From positions 14,400,305-14,464,304 of the forward strand of contig JAPWDM010000006.1 in assembly GCA_035578155.1 (NCBI GenBank): a stretch of 64,000 nucleotides of DNA. The letters are read 5' to 3'. Of the stretch, positions 34,307 to 45,467 are shown in pieces (within the stretch, counting starts at the first letter, position 1; each line of letters opens with the position of its first letter). The translations under genes and the position numbers were made by a program. The notes beneath the pieces are model-generated. The model did no database searches. It was not told the origin of the DNA and saw only the letters and a program-made list of their open reading frames with translations. Source of the DNA: Brachynemurus nebulosus (Eukaryota; Arthropoda; Insecta; Neuroptera; Myrmeleontidae).

Positions 34307-34378
34307 CATAAAGCTGTACAAAAAATGACTCTTTACACGCATGTATACGTAAAATACCACAGGTTAAAGCCCACAGCT

Positions 34379-34640
34379 TAAAACCAGTCCAGTACAGTGG
34401 CAGTCCGGCCCTGTCGGAAATTTGATACAAAAACTATACCAGGATTTAGTACATATTTTGTACTATATTGTACTCCATTTTCAAAATTTGCACCCTTAAG
34501 ATGGCAGAGATATTAAGGGGAGTCCAGCTTCAGAATTTGTACCTGTAAGATGGCAGGGATATTAAGGGTTACGTACACAGGGACAGTGTCATGCCAGTCA
34601 GTTTTGGAAATTTGCTAAAATTGATGACAATAAATGGATC
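34379..34640 (-). repeat. Inverted outer monomers of the 146-bp satellite
   Basis: 34379-34497 is a full reverse-orientation monomer (AACCAGTCCAGTACAGTGGC ... CCTTAAGATGGCAGAGATAT). 34498-34575 is a partial second one, and 34590-34640 looks like a degraded third. They point away from the main array, which starts at 34872. Confidence 0.8.
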
Positions 34641-34871
34641 GGTCAAGAAACGGGGAAACCCAGAAGAAAGGTAAATAAACACAACTGTACCGGAAGCGTG
34701 AGAAAAATCACGATCTTTGATGTTGAACGAGTTTCAGGTAAGCAAATACGGGGCGGGGAGGCCAGACAATGAATATTACGAAGTATTTTTTTTTTTATTT
34801 CTAAATTTTTGTTGATAAATGTGGATAATATATTTTTTCTTGGTACTTGATTTAAAATTAATTGTTGTGTC
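34641..34871. other. Unique spacer between opposed satellite arms
   Basis: About 230 bp not recognisably derived from the monomer. No gene is supported; an 84-codon minus-strand frame has no motif. Confidence 0.5.
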
Positions 34872-36350
34872 GGGGCCGAACAGGGCCGGACTGGCACTGT
34901 ACTGGACTGGTTTTGGGACCCTCTTAATGATATCTTAGGGGTACAAATTCTGAAACTCGAGTACGAAATAGTACAAATTAGGTACTAAGTCGCGGTATAG
35001 TTTTTATGTCAAATTTCCGACAGGGCCGAGCTGGCACTGTACTGGACCGGTTTTGGGACCCCCTTAATATCTCTGCCATCTTAGGGGTACAAATTCTGAA
35101 ACTCGAGTAAAATATAGTACAAAATTGGTAATAAATCGTGGTATAGTTTTTATATCAAATTTCCGACAAGGCCGGGCTAGCATTGTACTGGCGTGGGTTT
35201 AGGCCCCATTAATATCTCTACCATCTTACGAATACAAATTTTGAAACTCGAGTACAAATTAGGAAAAATTAGGTACTAAATCGTGGTATAATTTTTTATA
35301 TCAAATTTCCGGCAGGGCCGGGCTGACATTGTACTGGACCGGTTTTGGGACCCCTTTAATATCTCTGCCATCTTAGGAGTACAAATTCTGAAAATGGAGT
35401 ACAATATAGTACAAAATAGGTACTAAATCCTGGTATAGTTTTTGTATCAAATTTCCGACAGGGCCGGACTGGCATTGTACTAGACTGCTTTTGGGACCCC
35501 CTTAATATCTCTACCATCTTAGGGGTACAAATTCTGAAAATGGAGCGTAATATAGTACGAAATAGGTACTAAATCGTGGTATATTTTTTATATCAAATTT
35601 CCGACAGGGCCGAGCTGGCACTGTACTGGACTGGTTTTGGGACCCCCTTAATATCTGTGCCGTCTTAGGGGTACAAATTCTGAAACTGGAGTACAACATA
35701 GTACAAAGTAGGTACTAAATCGTGGTATAGTGTTTATATAAAATTTCCCACAGGGCCGGGCTTGCATTGTGCTGGACTGGTTTCGGGACCGCCTTAATAT
35801 CTCCACCATCTTCGGGGCACAAATTCTGAAACTGGAGTGCAACATAGTACAAAATAAGTACTAAATCGTAGTATAGTTTTTGTATCAAATTTCCGACAGG
35901 GCCGGGCTAGCATTGTACTGGCCTCGTTTTGGGACCCCCTTAATATCCCTGCCATCTTAAGGGTACAAATTCTGAAACTGGAGTACAAATTAGTACAAAT
36001 TAGGTACTAAATCGTGGTATACTTTTTATATCAAAATTTCGTCATGGCCGGGCTGGCCCGGATTTGGGACCCCCTTAATATCTCCGCCATCTTATGAGTA
36101 CAAATTCTGAAAGTGGAGTACAAATTAGTACAAAATAGGTACTAAATCGTGGTATAGTTTTTATATCAAATTTCCGACATGGCCGGGCTGGCATGTCGCT
36201 GGCCCGGATTTGGGACCCCCCTAATATCTCCACCACCTTATGAGTACAAATTCTGAAACTGGAGGTACAAATTAGTACAAATTAGGTACTAAATGGTGGT
36301 ACAGTTTTTGTATCGAATTTCCGACATGGCCGGGCCAGCGACATGCACCT
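34872..36350 (+). repeat. 146-bp satellite array, about 10 copies
   Basis: The landmark TTTCCGACAGGGCCGGGCTG recurs at about 34872, 35017, 35163, 35309, 35455, 35601, 35747, 35893, 36039, 36174 and 36321. The spacing is 146 bp apart from one 135-bp unit with a deletion. Each monomer also has GGACCCCCTTAATATCTC and a region dense in GTAC (GTACAAATT..GAGTACAA..TAGTACAAA..AGGTACTAAAT). The 62-65-codon minus-strand frames within it are translations of the repeat. Confidence 0.95.
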
Positions 36351-37689
36351 GGCCCTTGGCATTGTTGATCCGATCACATCACCACTGCTCCATCGGACCG
36401 TGATGACGCTAGTGCTCGGTGTTGAAGTCTTAATATGCGTGTAGGTAAAACTAGTGTTGGGTACAGTAGTCCTCTGCTACGCCGTACGCAATGTTAGTAC
36501 AGTAGAGTCCCAACACTACATAATTTTTATATATTGTATTTGTATCAAATTTTTATCGTTTATTGTGAATTTCATGAGTGTCGTAGATAAAGTACAGAGC
36601 GTAACTCGGTTGTAGGGCATATTACACACTCGCGCAATTCGAACTTTGAACCTCAATCACGTAATATAGTACTATTAATGAAAAGTGATCAAGAAAAACT
36701 TATTCTAATATTTTATATTTTATAATATAGATTTCCACAAAATAAATCTTTCAAGTGGTTAATTAGTTAAACAAATTGTTACGTTTTCAGAGCTTTATTC
36801 TCAACATCTAAATTTTATCCATATGCGGCCAACCGAAATTGTAAATTTTCCGATAAAACAATTTTTGCAACAATTAATATTATTATTAATTTTATTTAAA
36901 CGACTAATATTGTTAATTAAATTATTCAAAACGGTTCATTCTGGATACTGGAATAATCATATAGTACCTAATTGAAGGTTTGTGTGAAACTAAACACAAT
37001 AACGATTGCAACTATTTTGATGTCATACCATCGCAAAAACTACATATATAATTAAAAGCACTTTATACTATAGTTACAGTACTCGTAGTATTTTGAAATA
37101 AACAAGCATATACGGACGAGCATACAAGAACGGTATAGAAAAAACCACGACAACCCACATAACAGATGTGCTCGTCATTTAATATTAAGAGAAATACAAA
37201 ACCGCAAAATATTGGGTGACTCGGTACAAACGAACCGAACGGTCGCTGACCACCGACAAACAAATAACCAAACAACCGGTTTTACGCCCAGTATGATGGT
37301 ATGTATGTATGGTTAGGCATTCATTTGCCAGGTAGGTATACTTTTATAGTAATTTTTAGGCTGTGTGTTATGCGAAAGTATATCCTTTACCTTTCATATT
37401 AATCTACATTATTTTTACGGTAAATTAATGAGTGTACCTGTATTGTATATTGTAATTTTTGTGTTATTTTAAGTTGTGGAATTCATTTAGTTCCTGTTTG
37501 TACAGAATATGTAGTTAGAATCGATCCAACCAAAACAATTTTTATTTGAAAAAGTAGACATTGGTTTTGGACAAAAAAAATTAATTCATGTTTTGATGTC
37601 AGTGGGATCGGGACTTAATTCATTTTGTTTTTAAAAATATAATGACAGTGGTATCTGAAATCTGAATTTTCGTAACAATGAGCAAAATT
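36351..37689. other. Non-coding sequence, nothing recognised
   Basis: 36360-36500 is slightly GC-richer, with CCGATCACATCACCACTGCT / CCATCGGACCGTGATGACGC forming a loose inverted pair. The rest is AT-rich. A 70-codon frame at 37063-37275 has no motif. Confidence 0.45.
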
Positions 37690-38290
37690 CTATGGGGAGC
37701 TGCCCTCTAGCGCCCAAGGTTGAGACCGGTGCCGATCGATAGCCCTGGTCAAGTAGTCCAACTTTGTCAATGGGCACGTTCATGGAGAAGCTGGCCTTCA
37801 AAAGTTATAGGGTGTCAAATGTACAAAAAGTTTGGTCATAGCCAAACGGGATACTCTGTATAGGTACAAATGGGTTATGAGACATGTCGTGGGCCGGTCT
37901 ATCACTGTGTCAAACCACTTTCCTGGAAAGTGGCCTAATCTCATTTTTTCACATGGCCGATGGCAGAAGACGTACCAAGCGGCTTCAAACCTGTACATTA
38001 TGAGTATCCGAAGAGAAATTTTGGAGTCCTACCGGTGGCGATTTCTGGCAGACCCCCCGGTAGATTGCCGAAATAAGGTAGTTCGAAGTGCACCCTCCCG
38101 AAGCGGACTCTAATGACCGCTGCAGGTCAAGACACATTGCTTCCTTAAGAAATGGTCACGTGAAGTATGCAAAACCTACTGCACACCAGAACTTTTGAAG
38201 GCCAGGTTCTCTATACCTAAGATGACTATATTTGTGACCTACTAGGAACCGGGTTTTCAGAAAATACATATCTCACTATTGGGTGCTGGG
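37690..38290. mobile_element. GC-richer island with inverted ends; candidate MITE
   Basis: The outer inverted ends are GAGCTGCCCTCTAGCGCCCA (37698) and, on the other strand, ATTGCCCCCCAGCACCCAAT near 38295. Inner inverted words are GGCCTTCAAAAGTT (37792) and, on the other strand, GGCCTTCAAAAGTTCTGGTG (38185-38204). A perfect small palindrome CCACTTTCCTGGAAAGTGG lies at 37916-37934. Overlapping frames of 93 (plus) and 66 (minus) codons exist, but neither matches a known family. Probably an unclassified non-autonomous element; a degraded gene cannot be excluded. Confidence 0.4.
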
Positions 38291-41200
38291 GGGCAATTTT
38301 GCGCATTGTCTATTCACAAAACGCTCCTATAAAAATTTTTTTTATTGTAAAAAATTCAATTTTTTTTGTTAAATGAAACATTCTGTATATTTTAACATCA
38401 TTAAATATAAAATTCTAAACTCTGTCTAATCATATCAAGGTTTATTTTGCTATAAAATCAATGTTTTGGAAGTTATGAGGAATGTTAACTACAGTAAAAG
38501 CGGTTATTTTTAATATTAAAAATTTCTGTTTGGTATTACACGTTTTTAATTGTTATTTTTGGATTCTACGCATCCAAAACTATAAGAAACAACCGCACTT
38601 TTATTTTTGGTCCATTAGGCAAAAATTGATCATTTTTGTACTTTATTTCAAGCTCACTCAAAAAAGCCCCATCGAATTTTGATTTCAATCTTTTTTTTAC
38701 ATTTTTTTAATAAAAAGTGTTACCGAACGTAACCACAATAAATAGGTGAGGTTATAATTTTTGAGAATTTCTACTATTGCTCCCTTTTTCTAGGACACCT
38801 AATAATATATACATTAATAAGCTGTTTAATCATTTATTTTTTTTGTGATACGAATTCAAATTACATTTGAATCTCGTCCGGCACATACTAAAAAGTTTGC
38901 GACATGTTTTTTTTTTGTAAACAATTTTCCGTTTGTTTTCCGATTCGAAAGTAGCTATAGAATTTTTTTTCCAGAACAACGTTTTATATATAATTTAATG
39001 ATACATAACTACCTAGTACATATACCTAGTGCTTTAAAATAATTTAAAATGATTTGTGGTTTATTATTTATTATTTTATTTTAATATTATTGGCGAGTTA
39101 TGTGAGTTATGTATATAAGCATATTATACCAGTGATGTTTAACATTTTTTATGGTGTGACAACCTTTTTTCTATTGCCCTTACCACCCCAATATTTGTTT
39201 TGGCTTAAAGTAACTAAATTCCTTTCACCATTAAAAAAATTTTCAAAATCTTAAAAAATTTTTAAAATTAGGATGCACATGTTTAGTCAAAATTACCTGC
39301 TAGTTGGCGATCTAAGTGACCAAGATCCAGAAGGCTTACTGTTGATTTCTTTTTGATTTCGAAAGGCATTGGCTGTGCAATTTCTTCGAACTTTTACTGA
39401 TTAAATAATTTTACCGCCGTAAAGAGTTTTTAGGTCAAAAATAATCAGATTTGTTTAGAAAATGTGACTTATTTTCAGGATGTAATTTTTATGGTTGTCT
39501 TCTAAGTTTGGTTAAGTTTTGATTTTATTAAAATTGACAAAAAAAATGATCGTCAAAAAGCTATAAACAGTTTCAAATTTACTGTTTAAAATTATTGCGT
39601 TTAGAGTTATTAAGTTCAATTTTTTTTCTTTTTTAGATTAAGTGTTAAAAATGAGATGAATTAAATCTGTTGCTGAAACAGTAATTTAATTACAAAATCT
39701 TTATATTTACCATCAAAAATAATTAGATTTGTTCAGGAAAACTGTGTTTTACAGTCGGCACCATGAAAATGTTACAGCATGGGACTAAAATCACAGTTTC
39801 ATAGTGAGATAGGCGTTAAATTAAAATTCCGATTATACATTTATTAATAAATTTTCATAAACAAAAAAATACATAGACGCCAGGGACTAGTTTGCTGCTA
39901 TGTACCTGCACTAGGACAATAATGTAACAAACATTCCGCGTGTATAGATAAGCAGCATTTGACTGTGTTTGTCATACAAGAGTGGATTGGTTGTAACACT
40001 TTTGTGGTGCACAGTTTCATAGTGGCTACTGTATTTTCTGGACTGGATTTTTTTGTTGTCTGATTTTGCCCGAAAATAAAAGAACGACTATCAAACATGT
40101 TTCCGTTATCAAATCTAAGGTCTTTGGTATACAGGATGACATCATCAAGTTTAATTTTTCCTTTTTTTTCCTGTTAGTAAAATTTTGGTAATTTGAGGGT
40201 AAAATTCCCATTTTTACTGTCAAAATAATCAAATTCGGTCAAGAAATGTGACCCTTTTTTTGGATGGAATAATTCTGTTAGGCCGTCACCCTATTTTTAA
40301 TTTTTTACTAAGAACAGGGCGACAGGAAATTGACCAAAATTTTCCCGGCAATTGAATCTGGTCGATTGTGATTAACGGGCTGAGTACCACTGTTCGTTAG
40401 CATTAACTGAGTTATGGTATATTACAAACAAAGCCCCCCCCCTCCTCTACCCCGTCGATTTTTCCGTGAGTTATCTACTATGAAATATGTATATCAATTC
40501 GATTATTTTATAAATTATGATGTTTAATACCATTGGTAATATTTAATATATACGTTTAATAACGTAGTCAATAATAATTAGATGATACGCATCAGGAGAT
40601 ACAACTAATTTTCCTAGCTTCATTTTCAGTTATTTTCAATACTCTGTTGGTATTTGAATAAATTTCTATATTAAAGTTCCCAATTAATATATGCACATAG
40701 ATGCTGGAAATAATTTAATTATGGAAAAATTAAATTACGTAGATTTAGTTTTGCAATAAATAAATGTAAAAATATAGTTCTAATCGAATTACTATGGGAA
40801 AACTGGAGGCAGCAATTAAAATGTTTACTTTAAAAAAATATCAGTAAAACGATTAATATTCATTCGAATTTTGATTCTATTAAATACGAGGTTTTTTTGC
40901 CTGAGTGATTTTTATCGATTAATTTCCCTTCGATTATTTTAATTCGAAAATTTTCAGTTGGCAGAAAAATATGTAAATAAAAATGAAAAACGGTTATTTT
41001 AACAAAAAAAATTTAATTTTTTTAATGTTCATAAATCCGACTTTTGAAATTAGATCAACCAAACAAAGATGAATTTATCTGAATTGTCATATTGGTGTTC
41101 CTTTATTACTTTCAGCCCATCAGAATTTTTGAATTTTTATCGCTAATCAACTGTGAACTTGTCGTTATTGAAAATTATGTACGATAAAAAGCAGTTTAGC

Positions 41201-41538
41201 AAAGCATTTGGGAAAAATTTATAAAAAAACATTATTCTAAAGCAGAGCCAGACCGCCATCTTTGAAATGACAGGAAGCTTGAAAGAAGAGATAAATGAAT
41301 GTGCATTGGAGTTGTCTTACAACAAAAACTGTCCCTTTAAATACATGCCATTTTCATGCCACTCTTCTCCTATTTGATCCTGGAAGCTCTGAAAAAACTT
41401 TAATCATTAAGGAACTCTGACAACCAACATGCATTTAGAGAAATTTTAGAGTAGTCGTATTGAAAAAATTACGGATAAATTCTGTTTTTTGTTCAAAAAT
41501 AATCCAGGCTTTCTCTTATTTTTTGCCTTTTAGATACA
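38291..41538. other. Long AT-rich stretch, no gene recognised
   Basis: Only chance frames of 60-68 codons. I found no repeat partner, RNA gene or element boundary. 40433-40442 is a C run. Confidence 0.5.
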
Positions 41539-42265
41539 TTAAGGGGAGATACGCTAAAAAAAGAAATCGATTTTTCTCCTTCATAATTATGTTCCTTGAG
41601 GTGTTAGAAGTATTCTCCTAAAATTTTATTTACAAAAAATGAAAAATCAAATTGTTATGACCATTTTAGTGCACGCACTTTACTATAACTCAATTTTAAA
41701 AAAAAATCTTTAAATGCTATTTTCTCGAAAGTACCTTTTTCGACATGTTTCCTCATGTATCTCAAAAAGAAACTGAGATATCGACATAATTAAAGTGAAT
41801 GTTATTCCTCGTTACCGTCATTTTGACAGGGATTGGGATCATTTGGTTCCCTAATAGATTTTCAAAATGGTGGCTGTTTATACTTGAGAAAAAGCGGTTA
41901 TTTTTGAAAAATTATTTTAAAAATGCAATTTCTCCCTGTTTTTTTTTATTTTTTTCTTAGATCCTACTTAGTGCCATAACTGTATATGTATATTTTTAAA
42001 AAATTCTCGATTTTCTGATTTTGGGTCACTGGAGAATTCAGAACACAAGGAACCATCAAGATGGAAAATTCTCGCAGTGTCGACTTCAAAGTCATTTATA
42101 CCAAGCTTATTCTTGAAATTTTTTTTTTAATTTTCCTTGTAGTCTCAAGACATGTAGAAACAATGTTGTATATTTAGTTTTTTAATAAAATATTTATTTG
42201 TATAAAAAAAAATAATTATAATAATGGTCGATTTTTGATGTTTTTTTGTGCGAATCTCCCCTTAA
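41539..42265. mobile_element. TTAA-flanked MITE (GGGGAGATNCGC termini)
   Basis: TTAA at 41539-41542 and 42262-42265 flank 719 bp. The ends are GGGGAGATACGCTAAAAAAA and GGGGAGATTCGCACAAAAAA (other strand). No coding sequence. A solo end of the same family is at 14627. This is the third distinct TIR family in the window using TTAA with G-rich ends. Confidence 0.8.
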
Positions 42266-42925
42266 CCTTTGACGGAGTAGGAAAAATGCATTTTATATGA
42301 AAATGTAAGTTGTCTTTAAGCGAGGAACTTACTACTTACGAAATAAATGTGTTATAATATGAAAAGTTTGCTCTGCGTACTAAATTAAATTGAAAGCCAA
42401 CAGCCGCGAGAACGAGAATTGGGAGGGATTTTAATGGGTTAAATAAACAAATTATTAACACATGTACCTACAATATGTACAATATTATCTCTGTCGATGT
42501 ATATATCTACTTATTCGTAAACACTTTAATAACGAATTATAAAGTTTAATAACTTAAAAGCTAAATTTTCACGTAGATTAGTGCTATATTTTCACGATAT
42601 TCTTTGCGTGGTAGATCCGTGTTTAACCTATATATTATGTATATGGTGGATGTAGGAATTAATATGTTACGAACAAAATTTTTTTCATTAGTTTAATATA
42701 AAAGTTTTTTTCAAGGTTTATCATCATATAAAGATCAAAATTTAATAATGAAATCATATTTGATTTTCGTAATCATATCGGAAAGTTTTTCACCCACTGT
42801 AGAGATGAGAAACTTTAATATTAATTTTTTTTTTTTTTTGAGTAAAAATACAAATAAAAAGAGTGAATTTATTTGACGGAGTTTCCGTTAGTTCTTGCGT
42901 AGCTATATGATTTTACATAATATTA

Positions 42926-43371
42926 TACAGGTAGTCCTCCTGTAACACGGTAGATAGGTTCCTAGAAAATAAGTTGTGTTAAATGAGACTCAGAGTCAAT
43001 GTAAGAAGGGCGGGGGGTTAGGTTCCGAAAATAAATTTTTAAATAGAAACAAATAAATTTTCGCCAAAAAATTTTAAACTTTATTTGGCGATAAACCTCA
43101 ATATAAGACCAGCAAAAAACCAAACAGAATTTTTTAACCAATCTTCAATATGTCGACCGGTTTCGGTGACTCAAAACACCATTATCAAGACAAGAATATA
43201 AAAATCAATAAAAATAAAAAATGAAAAATTTAAAAACAAATTTTTTTCATAAACAAAAGAAACTAAAAATCTTTTAGTTTGGATTAAAACCAATGTGTTA
43301 TACGAGAGTTTTTCGTATTTTTTTTTTCTATCGTGTTAGAACGAAACCGTGTTACCGGAGGGATATCTGTA
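42926..43371. mobile_element. TA-flanked pogo-like MITE (CAGGTAGTCCTCC...AACACGGT)
   Basis: TA at 42926-42927 and 43370-43371 flank 442 bp. The ends are CAGGTAGTCCTCCTGTAACA and CAGATATCCCTCCGGTAACA (other strand), both continuing CGGT or similar. Its right third matches 7820-7920 in reverse. 43080-43210 contains a GACCGGTTTCGGTGACTCAA / ACCATTATCAAG phrase reminiscent of retroelement 3' regions, possibly a nested insertion. Confidence 0.75.
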
Positions 43372-43440
43372 TTAATATAGGTTCAATAGCTTCCGTAAAC
43401 TGAATTTATGATGCGGGTTCTACCAAAGAGAATATTTTTT
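43371..43440 (-). repeat. Flank shared with the 7.7-kb locus
   Basis: The reverse complement matches 7740-7819 (GGTAGAAYCCGCATCATAAA and TTTACGGAAGCTATTGAA). Both loci have the same element end inserted at the same point of this sequence. Confidence 0.75.
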
Positions 43441-43545
43441 TTAAAATTTCCCTATAGATAAATTTTATTTCAAGGCTAGTTTTCCTTCCGTTTTTTGTGG
43501 ATTTAATTAACGTGCTCGTATACCTACGTATCAGATAAAAATAGT

Positions 43546-44277
43546 TACATTTGAGACATAGCGTTAGGACAACGTCAAGATTGGCACACGAGTGCCAAGA
43601 AACGTTGGATCAACTCTCGGTCCATTGCCCAGTGACCTTGGTATGGGTACCAGGCCATACGGAAATAGATGGAAACGAGAGAGCAGATGATTTAGCTAAA
43701 CGAGGCTCGACTCAACCTTTAATAGGTCCAGAGCCGGCCCTAGGAATATCATTCCAGAGAGTGAGGTGTGCTGTGGATGACTGGGCTAACAGACAGCACG
43801 CCCATCTCTGGAAAGTGTGTACAACGGCCAGACAGGCCCGAGAGCTTATAGTACTGCCCAGTTTAAAACGGAGAAAGGAATTACTATCTCTAAGCAGGGT
43901 ACAGCTGAGCCGGTTAACAGGTATACTCACGGGGCATAACGTCTTGAGGAAGCACCTGCATATCATGGGATTAGTGGAGAGTCCTCTCTGCCGAAGGTGC
44001 GGCTTGGGGGCCGAATCTTCGTCCCATGTTTTATGCTCTTGCGAAGCATTGCCATCCTTGATATGCAAGTATCTGGGATCTCCAATACTGAGTTCCGAGG
44101 ACATCAGGATTGCAGACCTTAGTGCAATCCTGAGTTTCTATGAGGGACTGGGTATTAGCTAGTCCCTTGTGGATGCCGTGGGGTACAATGGGCCCGTATT
44201 TGGTGGCCTACGTGCAACGGGAGCTTTGAATCCCGACCCACTTATAGCATTTATTCATTCATTCATACATTTGAGAC
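43546..44277 (+). mobile_element. 5'-truncated LINE with 12-bp target-site duplication
   Basis: TACATTTGAGAC occurs at 43546-43557 and again at 44266-44277, flanking a 708-bp insert. The insert is the 3' end of a non-LTR retrotransposon: the end of the pol frame (to 44162), a ~100-bp 3' untranslated region, and an (ATTC)n-type tail at 44249-44265. Dead-on-arrival 5' truncation with a short duplication is the product of target-primed reverse transcription. The uninterrupted frame and exact duplication point to a fairly recent insertion. Confidence 0.95.
43560..44162 (+). CDS. LINE pol C-terminus: RNase H tail and Cys/His region
   Basis: About 200 residues, open from the truncation point to TAG at 44160-44162. 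Residues ~28-50 read LVWVPGHTEIDGNERADDLA, the C-terminal part of an RNase H domain with its His and the final catalytic Asp (GNERAD). A linker follows, then an SRLTGILTGHNVLRKHLHIM segment and a Cys-rich CRRCGLGAESSSHVLCSCEA block, the Cys/His motif that ends many I-group and related LINE pol proteins. RNase H removes the RNA strand after reverse transcription. Endonuclease and reverse transcriptase domains were lost by 5' truncation, so the fragment has no activity of its own and no start codon. I place it in the RNase-H-bearing (I-like) LINEs; the exact clade is uncertain. Confidence 0.9.
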   Translation, partial: SVRTTSRLAHECQETLDQLSVHCPVTLVWVPGHTEIDGNERADDLAKRGSTQPLIGPEPALGISFQRVRCAVDDWANRQHAHLWKVCTTARQARELIVLPSLKRRKELLSLSRVQLSRLTGILTGHNVLRKHLHIMGLVESPLCRRCGLGAESSSHVLCSCEALPSLICKYLGSPILSSEDIRIADLSAILSFYEGLGIS

Positions 44278-45467
44278 CGTACGTTCACACGCATCTCGTA
44301 GAGACGTCAGAAATTTTTTCCCAAAACAAATAATCAGTAACATTTGTTTGGTTTAAGTCTTTTTTAACGATATTTTCGACTTATATGCGCTGCCCAGTGC
44401 AAGATTGTAACAACTATTTTGCCTTTATAGTAATGTAATTGTACTTCTTGAGTGTAATCAACTATGTTCCAAACGAGACTATACACTAATTGGGTATTGA
44501 ATCGGAAATGATTGAACGGTCAGTCAGTCATGATTGATATATTGATTATTGAAGAGGTTCTTTGTTTAGAACTGTTGGACTGTAAGGAGGTGACAGTGCA
44601 TTGAAAACTATCGTCATTAGTTTCACTGCCTTGAGTTTTTAATATCTTTTCTTGAATTCTTGTAGCTTTTTGTCAAGTCAGATATCATTAACTAGTTTTT
44701 TTATTAATAAATGAAGACATGAGTGGGTGAAGGTGTTATGTAGCATTTTTTTTGTCATGTTTGTATGTTATGTAACATATCTAATTAACCAAATTTTTTC
44801 AATGTTAAACTTTTTGAAATTGCTGTCCAGTTAACAGAGGTTCCACTTTACTAATATATTATTACACACATACGGGTGGAACTGATAACGACTTTTTTGA
44901 AGTCGGTTAAAAATCAGCGCATATCAACCCAAATTTTTTTAATAAATAAAAGTCATACTATTCATTAAATATTGTGACACATATATAATATCTTTTGACA
45001 TAGTTTAAACATAATGTTGACTTTACGCTAAATTTAGTTGTGTATACTTACGTATGCGTTACATTCAAAGTTCATCACGACACTGTGTTTAGTTAAAGGT
45101 TAATAAAAGTTATTATATTTTTTTTATTAATTCAAAAAAGTGTATTCAAAAAAAATGTTTAATTATATTCCTTTTCATTTTAATAACCAGCATTCGAGGC
45201 ATAAAATTTTATTTGATACACAAAAGAGTGAAACAACGTCTTTTTTGAAATATAAACTTTATAATATTTCATTTATCATTATGAAAAGTAATTTATCTTA
45301 TTCTTACTAAAATGTCTTTCACAAATGTTTATACAAATTTTATTTTAAACATAAATGAAAAAATTATAAATGATATGGGCGGGTAAAAATACAGGGAATC
45401 TCAGTCGGATTAATAATGTATATATTCAATTTTTATTAATCTTCGAGAAAGGTCGTCACATATGACA
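44278..45467. other. Non-coding; two small repeat fragments
   Basis: 44709-44752 (ATGAAGACATGAGTGGGTGA ...) is repeated at 58807-58850. 44829-44855 (CCAGTTAACAGAGGTTCCAC) resembles the end at 56955-56977 and may be a pogo-type terminus. Otherwise AT-rich and featureless. Confidence 0.5.

Noticed and set aside
35511..35988. Three overlapping 62-65 codon minus-strand frames with similar products
   Set aside because: They are translations of the 146-bp satellite; the period is not a multiple of three and the similarity follows from the DNA repeat.
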